Assembly: GCF_011806425.1 (NCBI RefSeq)
Contig: NZ_JAATOV010000002.1
Location: 1-64,000, forward strand
Reading direction: 5' to 3'
DNA length: 64,000 bases
Origin: Thalassospira lucentensis
Lineage (GTDB): Bacteria > Pseudomonadota > Alphaproteobacteria > Rhodospirillales > Thalassospiraceae
Shown here in pieces: positions 53,010-62,066 of this stretch. How positions within the stretch are numbered: the first letter of the stretch is position 1; every line of letters begins with the position of its first letter. The notes under the pieces were generated by a model. It worked only from the letters and a program-made list of their open reading frames with translations. It made no database searches and had not been told where the DNA came from. The position numbers and the translations under genes were made by a program.

Positions 53010-53792
53010 ATGACCCCATCAGAACAGCAATCAGAACTGACCGCACGCCAACGCGACATCGTGCATATTGTTCGCGACCAAGGGTTTGCGACACTTGAAG
53101 CGCTGGCAGAGAAGTTTGATGTTTCAACCCAAACCGTACGCCGCGACATTATCGATCTGAGCAAACAGGGTCTTTTGCAGCGTTTCCACGGGGGCGCAGG
53201 ACTGCCCAACAACATGGTACGTCTCGGCCACGAGCAGAAAAACCAACTCGCCGCCGAGGGCAAGCAGCTTATTGGCGAAAAAACCGCAAAACTGATCCCC
53301 AATGGTGCGGCCATCTTCCTTGATGTTGGCACAACCGCCGAAGCCGTCGCCCGCGCACTGGGCAACCACCGCAATTTACGCATTGTCACAAATAGCCTTT
53401 TGTGCGCGTCCATTGTGTCAGCACAGTCGCATTCAGAAATTCATGTTATTGGCGGCACGGTGCATGGCAATGACGGGTCATTGGTTGGTCCCGATACGGA
53501 TAAGGCAGTTCGACGCTTTGCGCTTGATTTCGCAATTGTCGGCTGTTCGGGCTTTGACCAACATAGCGCCCCGCTTGATCATGACATGCAAAAAGTCGCG
53601 GTCAAAACCGCCGCCACCCGCACGGCCCAAAAGAACATCCTGATTGCAGACCACGCAAAGTTCACGCGCAAAGCGTTCCTTCGTATTAACGAGGCAAGCG
53701 CGTTCCATCTTCTGGTCACAGACCGAGCCCCGGAAGAAGCCTTTAGAAGTGCCTGGACCGATGGTGGCGGCGATATCCTTGTTGCACAATAA
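53010..53792 (+). CDS. DeoR-family transcriptional regulator
   Basis: A 260-residue DeoR/GlpR-type repressor. It has an N-terminal helix-turn-helix (LAEKFDVSTQTVRRDIIDLSKQGLLQRFHGGAGLP, about 27-62) and a C-terminal sugar-phosphate-sensing domain with IFLDVGTTAEAVARAL, VTNSLLCA, VIGGTVHGNDGSLVG and ILIADHAKFTRKAF. Its overall pattern is like E. coli GlpR, so control of the glp genes in this window is conceivable, but its neighbours make the adjacent ABC importer and LOG gene the better targets. The likely effector is a phosphorylated sugar or polyol. Confidence 0.9.
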   Translation: MTPSEQQSELTARQRDIVHIVRDQGFATLEALAEKFDVSTQTVRRDIIDLSKQGLLQRFHGGAGLPNNMVRLGHEQKNQLAAEGKQLIGEKTAKLIPNGAAIFLDVGTTAEAVARALGNHRNLRIVTNSLLCASIVSAQSHSEIHVIGGTVHGNDGSLVGPDTDKAVRRFALDFAIVGCSGFDQHSAPLDHDMQKVAVKTAATRTAQKNILIADHAKFTRKAFLRINEASAFHLLVTDRAPEEAFRSAWTDGGGDILVAQ

Positions 53793-53983
53793 GGACTTAC
53801 GCCACCAATGCCGCGCCTTGCAGGCCGGGCATGGCTGCTGATCACGGCGGCACCTATGCAAAGGGCGGCAAATATGCGATTTTAATCGGCAACAAAGCGA
53901 CTTCATGGTATGAAGCCCGCCATGTTCGATGAGAGATCGAACACATTGTTTTCCCGCAGACGACCAATAGAAAAGACCCGCAA

Positions 53984-55633
53984 GTGATGAGTGTTCAACC
54001 GCGCCGTTCCGAATTGCTGATGCCCGCAGGCTCGCTCGAAAAGCTGAAAGTTGCCGTATTGTACGGTGCGGATGCCGTTTATATGGGCACGCCGGACTTA
54101 TCGCTTCGGGTGAAAAGCCAGATGTCGCTTGAAGACGTGGTTGAAGGCATCGACTTTGCCCACGAACATGGTGTGCGCGTTTACCTGACGCTGAACCTAT
54201 TTTCGCACAACAAAGACATCGATAAACTGCCTGAATATGTTGATACGGTCCGCAAAGTGAACCCAGACGGGTTGATCGTGGCGGATCCGGGCGTGTTCAT
54301 GTTTGTCCGCGAACATGCGCCGGAGCTTGATCTTCATGTATCGACACAGGCCAATGTCTGTTCCTGGCAGTCGGTCAAATTCTGGCAAAGCATCGGGGCC
54401 AAGCTTGTCGTGCTGGGCCGTGAAGTTTCCTATGAGGAACTGACCGAAATCCGCGCGAAATGCCCAGACATCAAGATCGAAGCATTCGTGCATGGCTCCA
54501 TGTGCATGACCTATTCCGGGCGTTGCTTGCTGTCGAACTTTATGTCCGAACGTGGTGCCAATCAGGGGGCATGTGCCAATTCATGCCGCTGGAGATACAA
54601 AGTCCACATGAAGCTTAAGGACGGCACGGTCAAGGAACTGAACCTGACCGAAGAAAACCTTGAGATGTTTGATTTCTTCCTTGAAGAAGAAATGCGTCCG
54701 GGCGAGCTGATGGAAATTCAGGAAGACGAGCGTGGCTCGTACATCCTGAATTCGCGCGATCTGTGCATCATGCCGAAACTTGAAGACTACCTGAAAATCG
54801 GGGTCGATAGCCTGAAGGTCGAAGGGCGCGGCAAAAGTGCCTATTACGCCGGTTTGGTCGCACGTGCGTACCGCATGGCGATTGATGACTGGTACGAAGA
54901 TCCGGAAAACTGGTCGCCAGAAACCTATATGAAGGAACTGTCGACCATTCCAAACCGGGGCTATACCCTGGCATTCCACGAAGGTCGCCTGACCAATTAT
55001 GCCCACGGCTATGACACATCAAACAATGTGTCCGATTGGGAATTTGCCGGGCAGATCGAAGCAGTCGAAGATGATGCGTTTATCATGTCGGTCAAAAACC
55101 GCATGCTGGCCGGGGACGTGATCGAAATCGTCCCGCCGCGCGGCCGCAAAACCGTGTTTATCCGCATGTATGAATTCATCGATGCCAAAACCGGCAAGGT
55201 CGGCGAAGCGGTGCATGCGGGCAATAAGCCACTTGTGCGTATTCCGTTTGATTTGATGGAACTTGAAGACCGCGAATATCTGCGCACCGCCTTCCCGCCG
55301 ATGACCATTGTCCGTAAGGAAAAGGCGCTGACCGAAGACGAATGGCAGCGCATGAAACTTGACCAAGAAGGTCAAAAAATCGAAATGGGCAAAGGCAACG
55401 AAGAGCGCTATGACGCGAAACGCGAAGCGCTTCAGACCGCCCTTGATGAACGCCACAAAGACCGTTCCTTCCGCACCCCGCGGGTCGGCACCAAGGGGTG
55501 CTGTGGACGCGGCTGTAATGGCTGCCTGATTTTCTGGCATGATCCAAGCTATGCCAAGGCGCGTGAAATTCTTGCCAAACGTAAGCAGGGCGAGATGCTT
55601 GAAAAAGACGGCAAAACGATTGCGGCGGAATAA
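53984..55633 (+). CDS. trhP: tRNA hydroxylation protein TrhP (peptidase U32 family) with Cys-rich tail
   Basis: A 549-residue U32-family protein that follows E. coli TrhP (YegQ) closely: LLMPAGSLEKLKVAVLYGADAVYMG, SVQAN-like STQANVCSWQSVKFWQ, FVHGSMCMTYSGRCLLSNFM, GACANSCRWRY and LKVEGRGKSAYY. Its four conserved Cys probably hold an Fe-S cluster. TrhP makes 5-hydroxyuridine at the tRNA wobble position from prephenate. About 90 extra C-terminal residues end in KGCCGRGCNGCLIFW, a possible second metal site. The start is GTG 53984 or the adjacent ATG 53987; neither has a strong ribosome site. Peptidase activity is unlikely. Confidence 0.88.
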   Translation: MMSVQPRRSELLMPAGSLEKLKVAVLYGADAVYMGTPDLSLRVKSQMSLEDVVEGIDFAHEHGVRVYLTLNLFSHNKDIDKLPEYVDTVRKVNPDGLIVADPGVFMFVREHAPELDLHVSTQANVCSWQSVKFWQSIGAKLVVLGREVSYEELTEIRAKCPDIKIEAFVHGSMCMTYSGRCLLSNFMSERGANQGACANSCRWRYKVHMKLKDGTVKELNLTEENLEMFDFFLEEEMRPGELMEIQEDERGSYILNSRDLCIMPKLEDYLKIGVDSLKVEGRGKSAYYAGLVARAYRMAIDDWYEDPENWSPETYMKELSTIPNRGYTLAFHEGRLTNYAHGYDTSNNVSDWEFAGQIEAVEDDAFIMSVKNRMLAGDVIEIVPPRGRKTVFIRMYEFIDAKTGKVGEAVHAGNKPLVRIPFDLMELEDREYLRTAFPPMTIVRKEKALTEDEWQRMKLDQEGQKIEMGKGNEERYDAKREALQTALDERHKDRSFRTPRVGTKGCCGRGCNGCLIFWHDPSYAKAREILAKRKQGEMLEKDGKTIAAE

Positions 55634-55663
55634 GCCGATCAGGCGTTTACCGACTTAAAATAC

Positions 55664-55692
55664 AAACGGCAGCCAGATGATGGCTGCCGTTT
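55664..55692. terminator. Bidirectional terminator after trhP and dedA
   Basis: A perfect 12-base-pair stem, AAACGGCAGCCA with TGGCTGCCGTTT, and a five-base loop, followed by further T's (TTTTTGTTT), between convergent trhP and dedA. Confidence 0.88.
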
Positions 55693-55724
55693 TTGTTTGA
55701 GGATTTGGATTGGTATCAGCGGGT

Positions 55725-56318
55725 CTATTTGATTGCTTTTTCAGCCTGTTCTTCAAGCTTATCAATCCGGCGCAGCGCAAACCAACCAAGTGCCAAAAAC
55801 ACAATCAGCAAAACCGGGCTAAGCAACGCCATGTTATGTTCAACAAGTTCGGACATGCCCGCCCCCAAGCTATAGCCCAGGCCGAAATAGACCGCGACCC
55901 AAAGAAGAACCGATGCGATGCTTAGCGGCAGGAACCGCAAAAACGACATCGAACTCATCCCGACCGGGAAAACGCCGAATGAGCGCACCCCATGGGGATA
56001 GCGGCACAGCATAATGTAGGCGATCCCGTAATATTCAAACAGGCGCAGGGTCTTGTTCATCCAGACCGCAAGCGACTTTGGAAGCTTTGCCACGATGGCA
56101 TCGCCATATTTCCACGCGATGCCAAAACGTAAAGCATCGCCAACAAGCCCGCCTGAAATCATCGCGATCAGCGACGGCACGGGAAGCAAGCTTTCAGACG
56201 CGACCAACATCCCGGCAAATATCGGCAGGATGCTGCTTTTGCTGACGCAATAGGTGAAAATAAGCATATAGACCAGGCTTTGATGGTCCTGAACCCAAAG
56301 ATTAATCGTCTCGAACAC
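55725..56318 (-). CDS. DedA-family membrane protein
   Basis: A 197-residue integral membrane protein of the DedA/SNARE-associated (VTT) family. Typical parts are ISGGLVGDALRFGIAWKYGDAI (G-x-x-x-G-D-x-x-x-[FY]-x-x-G-like) and the conserved Arg-rich stretch CRYPHGVRSFGVFPVGMSSM. Members help move lipid carriers or phospholipids across the inner membrane and support proton-motive-force homeostasis. It is a single gene with its own promoter region. Confidence 0.9.
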   Translation of the reverse strand: MFETINLWVQDHQSLVYMLIFTYCVSKSSILPIFAGMLVASESLLPVPSLIAMISGGLVGDALRFGIAWKYGDAIVAKLPKSLAVWMNKTLRLFEYYGIAYIMLCRYPHGVRSFGVFPVGMSSMSFLRFLPLSIASVLLWVAVYFGLGYSLGAGMSELVEHNMALLSPVLLIVFLALGWFALRRIDKLEEQAEKAIK

Positions 56319-56517
56319 GTCAAACCGCCTATCTGCGTAAAAGAGTACACGTGTTCTAAGTCAATTGGCCGACACAGGCGAGTGTGATTCTTCACACTGT
56401 TGCGCATGCTTATGGGCCCTGCCAAATCAAAGCCCTGCACCACAAACCGCATAAGATCGCGGCAGGTACGGCAGAGCGATTAAAAACAACCGCCCTGCCG
56501 CCCAAATTCAACGCAAC

Positions 56518-57423
56518 CTAGCCAATCGCCGATGCGCTATTAACGTGGATGGCATAGACACTGGTGGTGGCGGTAATCAGCAATTCATTGCCGCGCGCCC
56601 CGCCAAATGTCAGGTTTGAAACGGTTTCCGGTACAAGGATTTTACCCAATAATTTGCCCGTAGCGTCAAAGCAATGCACGCCATCCTTGGCCGATGTCCA
56701 CACATTACCATGACGATCAACCCGGAACCCATCGGGCAGGCCTTGATCAACCGTGGCAAAGTCGCGCCCGTTTTGAAGCATGTTATCACCGCCAACATCA
56801 TAAACCCGAATGACGGCAGGCACAGTGTCATCGTGGCTGGCCCCAGATTCCGCAACATAAAGAAGCTTTTCATCAACCGAGAACGCCAAGCCATTTGGCT
56901 GGGTAAAATCGGTTGCGACCTGGGTCAGTTCGCCGGTATCGGGATTAAGGAAAAATACACTGCGATGGGCCTGTTCCGGGGGGGATTTAAAGCCCTCGTA
57001 ATCAGACAAAATTCCATATGTCGGATCGGAAAACCAAACCGTGCCATCGGATTTGACCACAACATCATTGGGCGCATTCAAACGTTTGCCATCGAACCGA
57101 TCGGCAAGCGTTGTGACGTCGCCATTATGTTCGGTCCGGGTCACAGACCGCGTGCCGTGCTGACAGGTAATCAGGCGTCCGTTGCGATCCCGCGTATTGC
57201 CGTTGGCAAAGTTGGAATTTTCACGGAACACATTGACCGTCCCGTCACACATCCAACGATAGATTTTCTGATTGGGAATATCAGAAAACAACAGACACTG
57301 ATGGGCGGGAAACCACACCGGGCCTTCGGTCCAAAGATGCCCGGACGAAATTTTGCGCAAGGCAACATTGCCAAGGATCAGATCACGAAAACGCGTATCT
57401 GCAATTTCATAGGGTTCCATCAT
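56518..57423 (-). CDS. SMP-30/gluconolactonase-family lactonase
   Basis: A 301-residue six-bladed beta-propeller protein. Metal-binding features include TEGPVWFPAHQCLLFSDIPNQKIYRW (Glu at blade one), NAPNDVVVKSDGTVWFSDPTYG (Asn) and PDGFRVDRHGNVWTS (Asp). It probably hydrolyses a sugar lactone. It is the last gene of a ribose-type ABC operon, and its ATG overlaps the preceding permease stop (ATGA). So the imported compound is probably a sugar or sugar acid that is oxidised to a lactone. No matching dehydrogenase gene lies in the window. Confidence 0.88.
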   Translation of the reverse strand: MMEPYEIADTRFRDLILGNVALRKISSGHLWTEGPVWFPAHQCLLFSDIPNQKIYRWMCDGTVNVFRENSNFANGNTRDRNGRLITCQHGTRSVTRTEHNGDVTTLADRFDGKRLNAPNDVVVKSDGTVWFSDPTYGILSDYEGFKSPPEQAHRSVFFLNPDTGELTQVATDFTQPNGLAFSVDEKLLYVAESGASHDDTVPAVIRVYDVGGDNMLQNGRDFATVDQGLPDGFRVDRHGNVWTSAKDGVHCFDATGKLLGKILVPETVSNLTFGGARGNELLITATTSVYAIHVNSASAIG

Positions 57424-58421
57424 ACTTTGCGCCCCCGCTTACTGGCCAACACAACCACCGACACGATAATCAACCCGGTCAGCATCAAGCGGACACCCGC
57501 ACCAAGCCCATAGGAATTAAGCATCGAAACAATCAGGAACATGAACAATGCCGCCCCCCAAATGCCGGGAACATTGGAATTGCCCCCCGCAATCGACGAG
57601 CCCCCAATCACCACAACGGCAATCGACATCAGCATATATTCCGTGCCCATATTAAGGTTCGCCCCGCCCGAGAAACTGGCAAGAACAAAGCCCGCAAGCC
57701 CGGCCAAAACCGCACAGCCGACATAAACACCAAACCGCACCGCATTCACCGGCACACCGCCAAGGCGTGCCGCACGGGTATTTTGCCCAGAGGCCGAAAT
57801 CCAACGCCCGGCAATCGTTTTTTCCAAAACACACCACGCAAGGACCGATACCAGCAAGGCAACCCACGCCGCATTGGGCAGGCCAAATGTGCCGCCCGTG
57901 GCAAAATCGGCCAAGGATGCCGGCGGTTTAATCCGAAGACCGCGGTTCGACCAAATCGCCAGTGACTGAAACAGGAAGGATGCCGACAAGGTCGCAATGA
58001 TCGGTGGAATGCGCAGCAACATAATCAGCGCAAAGTTAAACAAGCCACAGGCAAGCCCCACCCCAATCGCAATCAAAAGCCCCGGCACAATCATCGTCGG
58101 ATCAGACGCCATGAATTTAAGCGACAAGGTCGCCGCCAATGTCATGGTCGCCGGGATCGAAAGATCAACATTGCCTGGGCCCAAGGTCACGACAAACATC
58201 TGCCCAACCCCGACAATGATCGAGAAGGACGCAAATGTCAGCGCGGCATAAAGCAATGATCCGGCCCCGGCACTGGTCGAAACCACCACAAGGGTTGCCA
58301 AATAGGTAGCACCCGCCGCCAAAAAGGCCCAAATCCAAGGTTTACGGGAAAAGACGCCCAGCAAATGCGATGCACCGCGTTTTGGATTTTCGACGCGTGT
58401 GTTGTTTGAGTTCATATTCAT
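57420..58421 (-). CDS. Ribose-type (CUT2) ABC permease, second
   Basis: A 333-residue RbsC-like permease with about 9-10 membrane segments and the family stretches LGPGNVDLSIPATMTLAATLSLK and GGSSIAGGNSNVPGIWGAALFM. The start is ATG 58421, which overlaps the stop of the preceding permease by four bases. An in-frame extension to 58502 would run inside that gene and is rejected. It forms the pore with its neighbour. Confidence 0.92.
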   Translation of the reverse strand: MNMNSNNTRVENPKRGASHLLGVFSRKPWIWAFLAAGATYLATLVVVSTSAGAGSLLYAALTFASFSIIVGVGQMFVVTLGPGNVDLSIPATMTLAATLSLKFMASDPTMIVPGLLIAIGVGLACGLFNFALIMLLRIPPIIATLSASFLFQSLAIWSNRGLRIKPPASLADFATGGTFGLPNAAWVALLVSVLAWCVLEKTIAGRWISASGQNTRAARLGGVPVNAVRFGVYVGCAVLAGLAGFVLASFSGGANLNMGTEYMLMSIAVVVIGGSSIAGGNSNVPGIWGAALFMFLIVSMLNSYGLGAGVRLMLTGLIIVSVVVLASKRGRKV

Positions 58422-59344
58422 ATCAGTGCCTCGCGCCGGGTAAAGACAAGACGCACAGCCAAAACAATGATCAGGATCGCGCCCTGCGCGCCGATTTGCC
58501 AATCAGGCGACAGATGCAAGAACGACAGGAAGCTTGCCGCCAGTGTCAGGGTCAGCGCGCCAATAACCGCACCAATCGGCGATACGCGCCCGCCGGTGAA
58601 CTCGCCACCGCCCAAAATCACACCGGCAATCGACAGCAAGGTATAGCGCAAGGCGATATTGGCATCGGCCGATGTTGCCAACCCAACCAGCGCCATGCCC
58701 GACAGCACACAAAACAGCGCGGCAACGCCATAAGCAAACGCCTTAAGCCCCATGACCGACCAGCCGGATCGTTCAATCGCCTGTTCATTGCCACCAACAC
58801 CGCGCAACAACACGCCAAGCGATGACCTTTTGATGAAGTAATGCATCACCACCGCAATCACAATGGGCGCAATAATCGCCACGGGCAAAAACGGTGTTTT
58901 CGCCGTCATCAATGTGCGCAACCAATCAGGCGCACTTCCGCCCGGTGACGGCAAAACAAGCACCGCCATCCCCGACCAGAAAAACGACATGCCCAATGTC
59001 ACGACAATTGCCGGCAAGCCGCGTGCGTAAATGATTGCGCCCATCCCGGCATAAACCAGGATCGCGGCAAACAGGATGCCATAGCCAATCAACGGATCGG
59101 TTTGAACGAATGTCGCGGTGACACAGGCACAGAAACTAACGAACGTACCGATGGACAAATCAATGTCATTGACCATCAAAATCATCATCTGGGCGATGGT
59201 CGCCAAGGCAACCGGCACCGCCAGATTAAACAGCAGGTTCAGCCCGAAATAGCTCATGGCGCGGGGCTGCATATAAAAGACCGCTGCCAATAGAATGCCC
59301 AAGGACAAAACCGGCAGCAAAATGCGCAAATGGTCGCGGTTCAT
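58418..59344 (-). CDS. Ribose-type (CUT2) ABC permease, first
   Basis: A 308-residue RbsC-like permease with about 8-10 membrane segments and the motifs NDIDLSIGTFVSFCA and LSIAGVILGGGEFTGGRVSPIGAVIGAL. The ATG overlaps the stop of the ATPase gene by four bases. Two different permeases are present, so the channel is a heterodimer. Confidence 0.92.
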   Translation of the reverse strand: MNRDHLRILLPVLSLGILLAAVFYMQPRAMSYFGLNLLFNLAVPVALATIAQMMILMVNDIDLSIGTFVSFCACVTATFVQTDPLIGYGILFAAILVYAGMGAIIYARGLPAIVVTLGMSFFWSGMAVLVLPSPGGSAPDWLRTLMTAKTPFLPVAIIAPIVIAVVMHYFIKRSSLGVLLRGVGGNEQAIERSGWSVMGLKAFAYGVAALFCVLSGMALVGLATSADANIALRYTLLSIAGVILGGGEFTGGRVSPIGAVIGALTLTLAASFLSFLHLSPDWQIGAQGAILIIVLAVRLVFTRREALI

Positions 59345-60819
59345 TCACCTGCCTCCTGCATTTCAAACGATGCGCGCAGCATGTTTTCTTCGGTGATCTC
59401 GTCACCCTTTAGTTCGGCGGTAATTTCGCTGTCGCGGAACACAAAGACGCGGTCACATTCAAGAATTTCGTCGGTTTCGGTGGAATACCACAGGAAGGTC
59501 CGACCCTTTTCCGCTTCGCTGCGGATCATGCGATAGACTTCCTTTTTGGTACCAACATCCACACCACGCATCGGATCATCCATGATCACAATCGGGGCAG
59601 ACGACGCCAAGGCGCGCGAAAACAGAACTTTTTGCTGATTGCCGCCCGACAGGGACAAAATCGGATTGTTCAGATCATCTGTCTTAATGCCGATTTTTTC
59701 GTGCCATGTGCGCGCGATGTTTTGTTCGGCCTTACGATCCACAAGGAAGGTTCGGCTGAACTCCACCAAGGTTTGCAAGGTCAGGTTCCGCATGATCGAC
59801 CACAGCGGCATTACGCCATCGCGGCTGCGATCCCCGGCGACAAAAACAACTGCCGGGTTGCGCGATGCGGACCAGTCCGATGTCCGTTCAAGGAAACATT
59901 TCGCCAAGGCTTCTGCTTGCCCGTGGCCGGCCAACCCGGCCAAGCCGACAACTTCGCCCTGACAGGCATTCAGGCCATTTTCCATGCGCAGAACTTCGTC
60001 GCCAAAGTCGCGTCTTTTGGTGTCAGCGCCGCGTGTCTGATCATCGGGGGCAACATGGCCCATCGCATCAACCAAACCATCGCGGGTAAAGTTTTGGGCG
60101 GCGTCATTTTCAATGATCGTGCCGTCTTTCAAAACAACGATGCGGCTGGCGACATCAAAAATTTCGCCCATCATATGGGAAATGAAAATGATCGATCCGC
60201 CACTGGCGCAGAATTTCTTGATATAGGCCAGCAACTGATCGGCAATCGCCCCATCAAGGGACGAGGTCGGCTCATCCAAAATCACCAAACGCGCATCAAT
60301 ATCGCGCCGGGCAAAGGCAATGGCGATTTCGACCATCTGCCGATCGGCAATCGGAAGATCGGCCACCACGCTATAGGGATCAATACCGTGATCGGGGAAA
60401 ACAGCATCCAGTGATGCCAACACCGCAGAAGCGGCATTTTTGCGCCATCCCTTGATCGGCATATTGCGATACGGGATACGATAATTTTCCAAAACCGTCA
60501 GGTTCGGACAAAGCGAGAGTTCCTGAAAAACGCTTCGGATGCCGCTTTCTCTGGCTCTTTGGGCGTTGCGGAAATCGGCAACGCTTTGGGCACCGTCATA
60601 GCTGACATCGCCGCTGGTGGGTGTCAAACGACCATTGATCACGTTGACCAAGGTCGATTTGCCCGCGCCATTATGCCCAACCACACCAATACATTCACCG
60701 GCCATGATCGAAAGACACGCGCCCTTAAGCGCCTGAACCGGACCAAAAGATACCCCGGCATCGCCAAGCGTAATGATCGGCACCTCCTCGGTGCCGATCA
60801 CATTCTGGTTTTCCACCAT
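59341..60819 (-). CDS. Ribose-type (CUT2) ABC ATPase, double domain
   Basis: A 492-residue tandem ATPase. The N-half has Walker A (GHNGAGKST), Walker B (LVILDEPTSSLD), and a degenerate signature (LPIADRQ). The C-half has no canonical Walker A (GLAGLAGHGQAEA) but a good signature (LSGGNQQKV) and MDDPMRGVDVG. This asymmetry is normal for RbsA-like proteins. I chose ATG 60819; a TTG at 60825 with AAGG before it is an alternative. It follows the binding-protein gene by 12 bases. Confidence 0.92.
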   Translation of the reverse strand: MVENQNVIGTEEVPIITLGDAGVSFGPVQALKGACLSIMAGECIGVVGHNGAGKSTLVNVINGRLTPTSGDVSYDGAQSVADFRNAQRARESGIRSVFQELSLCPNLTVLENYRIPYRNMPIKGWRKNAASAVLASLDAVFPDHGIDPYSVVADLPIADRQMVEIAIAFARRDIDARLVILDEPTSSLDGAIADQLLAYIKKFCASGGSIIFISHMMGEIFDVASRIVVLKDGTIIENDAAQNFTRDGLVDAMGHVAPDDQTRGADTKRRDFGDEVLRMENGLNACQGEVVGLAGLAGHGQAEALAKCFLERTSDWSASRNPAVVFVAGDRSRDGVMPLWSIMRNLTLQTLVEFSRTFLVDRKAEQNIARTWHEKIGIKTDDLNNPILSLSGGNQQKVLFSRALASSAPIVIMDDPMRGVDVGTKKEVYRMIRSEAEKGRTFLWYSTETDEILECDRVFVFRDSEITAELKGDEITEENMLRASFEMQEAGE

Positions 60820-60831
60820 GATCAAATCGCC

Positions 60832-61845
60832 TTACTTCGCCGATTGGATCAGTTTTTGTGCGTCTTCCAACGCATATTCAACATTGGCAACCGAGCCAAC
60901 CGGCGTTTCAGCCAGGATTTCCTCAAGTGTATCCTGATCAACACGCAAGAACGGTACGGTCAGATCTTTGGGGACTTCTTTGCCATCCAAAATCTGCTGG
61001 GCGACCCAGAAACCAAGGGTGCTGACACCCGGTGCAATCGAAAGCGACGTGGTTTCATAACCGTTGGCGTCTTTTTGTTCTTTCCACCACTGCAGCTCAT
61101 CACGACGATTGCCCATGATGATGGTCGGGGTCGGACGGCCAGCCGCCTCAAACGCCTGTGCCGCGCCATAACCATCCCCACCCTGAGTCACGATTGCTTT
61201 GACTTCTGGAAGGCTTGGCAAAATACCGGCAACCGCCTTTTGGGCAACGTCCTGTGCCCAATCGCCATGGACGGAACCGACGATGTCAAACTTGGTGCTT
61301 TCGACCTGTTCGTGGATACCGGCACTGATTTCATCATCGACAAACACGCCGGCAAGACCACGGATTTCCAAAAGGTTTCCGCCGTCGGGATAGCGTTGTT
61401 CAAGATATTTAACCTGATCGCGGCCCATCTGTTTGAAATCAACCGCGATGCGCCATGCGCATGGTTCGGTGACGATACCGTCAAACGACACCACGATAAT
61501 ACCGGCATCGCAGGCTTCTTTGACTGCACCATTAATGGCGGTCGGGGATGCGGCATTCAGAACAATCGCGTCATACCCTTGCAGGATCATGTTCTGAATT
61601 TGGGCGGCCTGTTCGGTCGCCTGATTTTCTGATGTGGTAAAGGCGTCTGCACCAGCGACGACACCATCCTGAACGGCCTGATAGGCAACCTTGCCCCAGC
61701 TTTCCAGCATGGCCTGGCGCCAGGAATTGCCCGCGTAGTTGTTTGAAAGTGCGATGGTTTTACCAGACGTATCAGCCATGGCTTGACCAGATACAAGGAC
61801 GACCGTCCCGGCGATAGCGCCGAGAAGCATTGATTTGAAGTTCAT
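60832..61845 (-). CDS. Ribose-type ABC substrate-binding protein
   Basis: A 337-residue periplasmic binding protein of type I fold (Peripla_BP_4). The signal peptide is about residues 1-24 (SMLLGAIAGTVVLVSGQAMA). The mature protein starts DTSGKTIALSNNYAGNSWRQAMLESW and has the sugar-contact stretch DAIVLNAASPTAINGAVKEACDAGIIVVSFDG. GGAGG precedes ATG 61845. It is the first gene of the operon and lies opposite the two-component genes. The ligand is a sugar or polyol of unknown identity. Confidence 0.92.
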   Translation of the reverse strand: MNFKSMLLGAIAGTVVLVSGQAMADTSGKTIALSNNYAGNSWRQAMLESWGKVAYQAVQDGVVAGADAFTTSENQATEQAAQIQNMILQGYDAIVLNAASPTAINGAVKEACDAGIIVVSFDGIVTEPCAWRIAVDFKQMGRDQVKYLEQRYPDGGNLLEIRGLAGVFVDDEISAGIHEQVESTKFDIVGSVHGDWAQDVAQKAVAGILPSLPEVKAIVTQGGDGYGAAQAFEAAGRPTPTIIMGNRRDELQWWKEQKDANGYETTSLSIAPGVSTLGFWVAQQILDGKEVPKDLTVPFLRVDQDTLEEILAETPVGSVANVEYALEDAQKLIQSAK

Positions 61846-61909
61846 TTTTCCTCCCTGACGCGGCTTGGCCCCGTCATGATGTGATGACACCGCTTTAAAC
61901 GGCATTTTA

Positions 61910-61931
61910 ATTTGTATTATTAATTACAAAT
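61910..61931. promoter_or_regulatory. Inverted repeat in the divergent ABC / kinase promoter
   Basis: ATTTGTA-N8-TACAAAT, perfect 7-base arms (61910-61916 and 61925-61931), lies 64 bases upstream of the binding-protein gene. Operator candidate for the ABC operon. Confidence 0.55.
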
Positions 61932-61983
61932 GCGAGTGTTGATGATCGATCTTAAACTGTAAAGGGCATAGACCGCATCAATA

Positions 61984-62020
61984 TTGCGGGAACACCCACC
62001 CATGTTGCGGGTTCCCGCAA
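61984..62020. promoter_or_regulatory. TTGCGGG repeats upstream of the histidine kinase gene
   Basis: TTGCGGG occurs at 61984-61990 and again at 62005-62011, exactly 21 bases (two helical turns) apart. The second copy faces CCCGCAA (62014-62020), giving the palindrome TTGCGGG-TT-CCCGCAA. A good candidate binding site for the adjacent response regulator. Confidence 0.6.
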
Positions 62021-62066
62021 GACAGGTCATACATGTCGCAATATGATGCCCGACGGAGGAAACAAA

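Noticed and set aside
53984..55633. Secreted collagenase-like peptidase (older U32 label)
   Set aside because: No signal peptide, and the match along the body is to TrhP/YegQ, whose known role is tRNA wobble hydroxylation.
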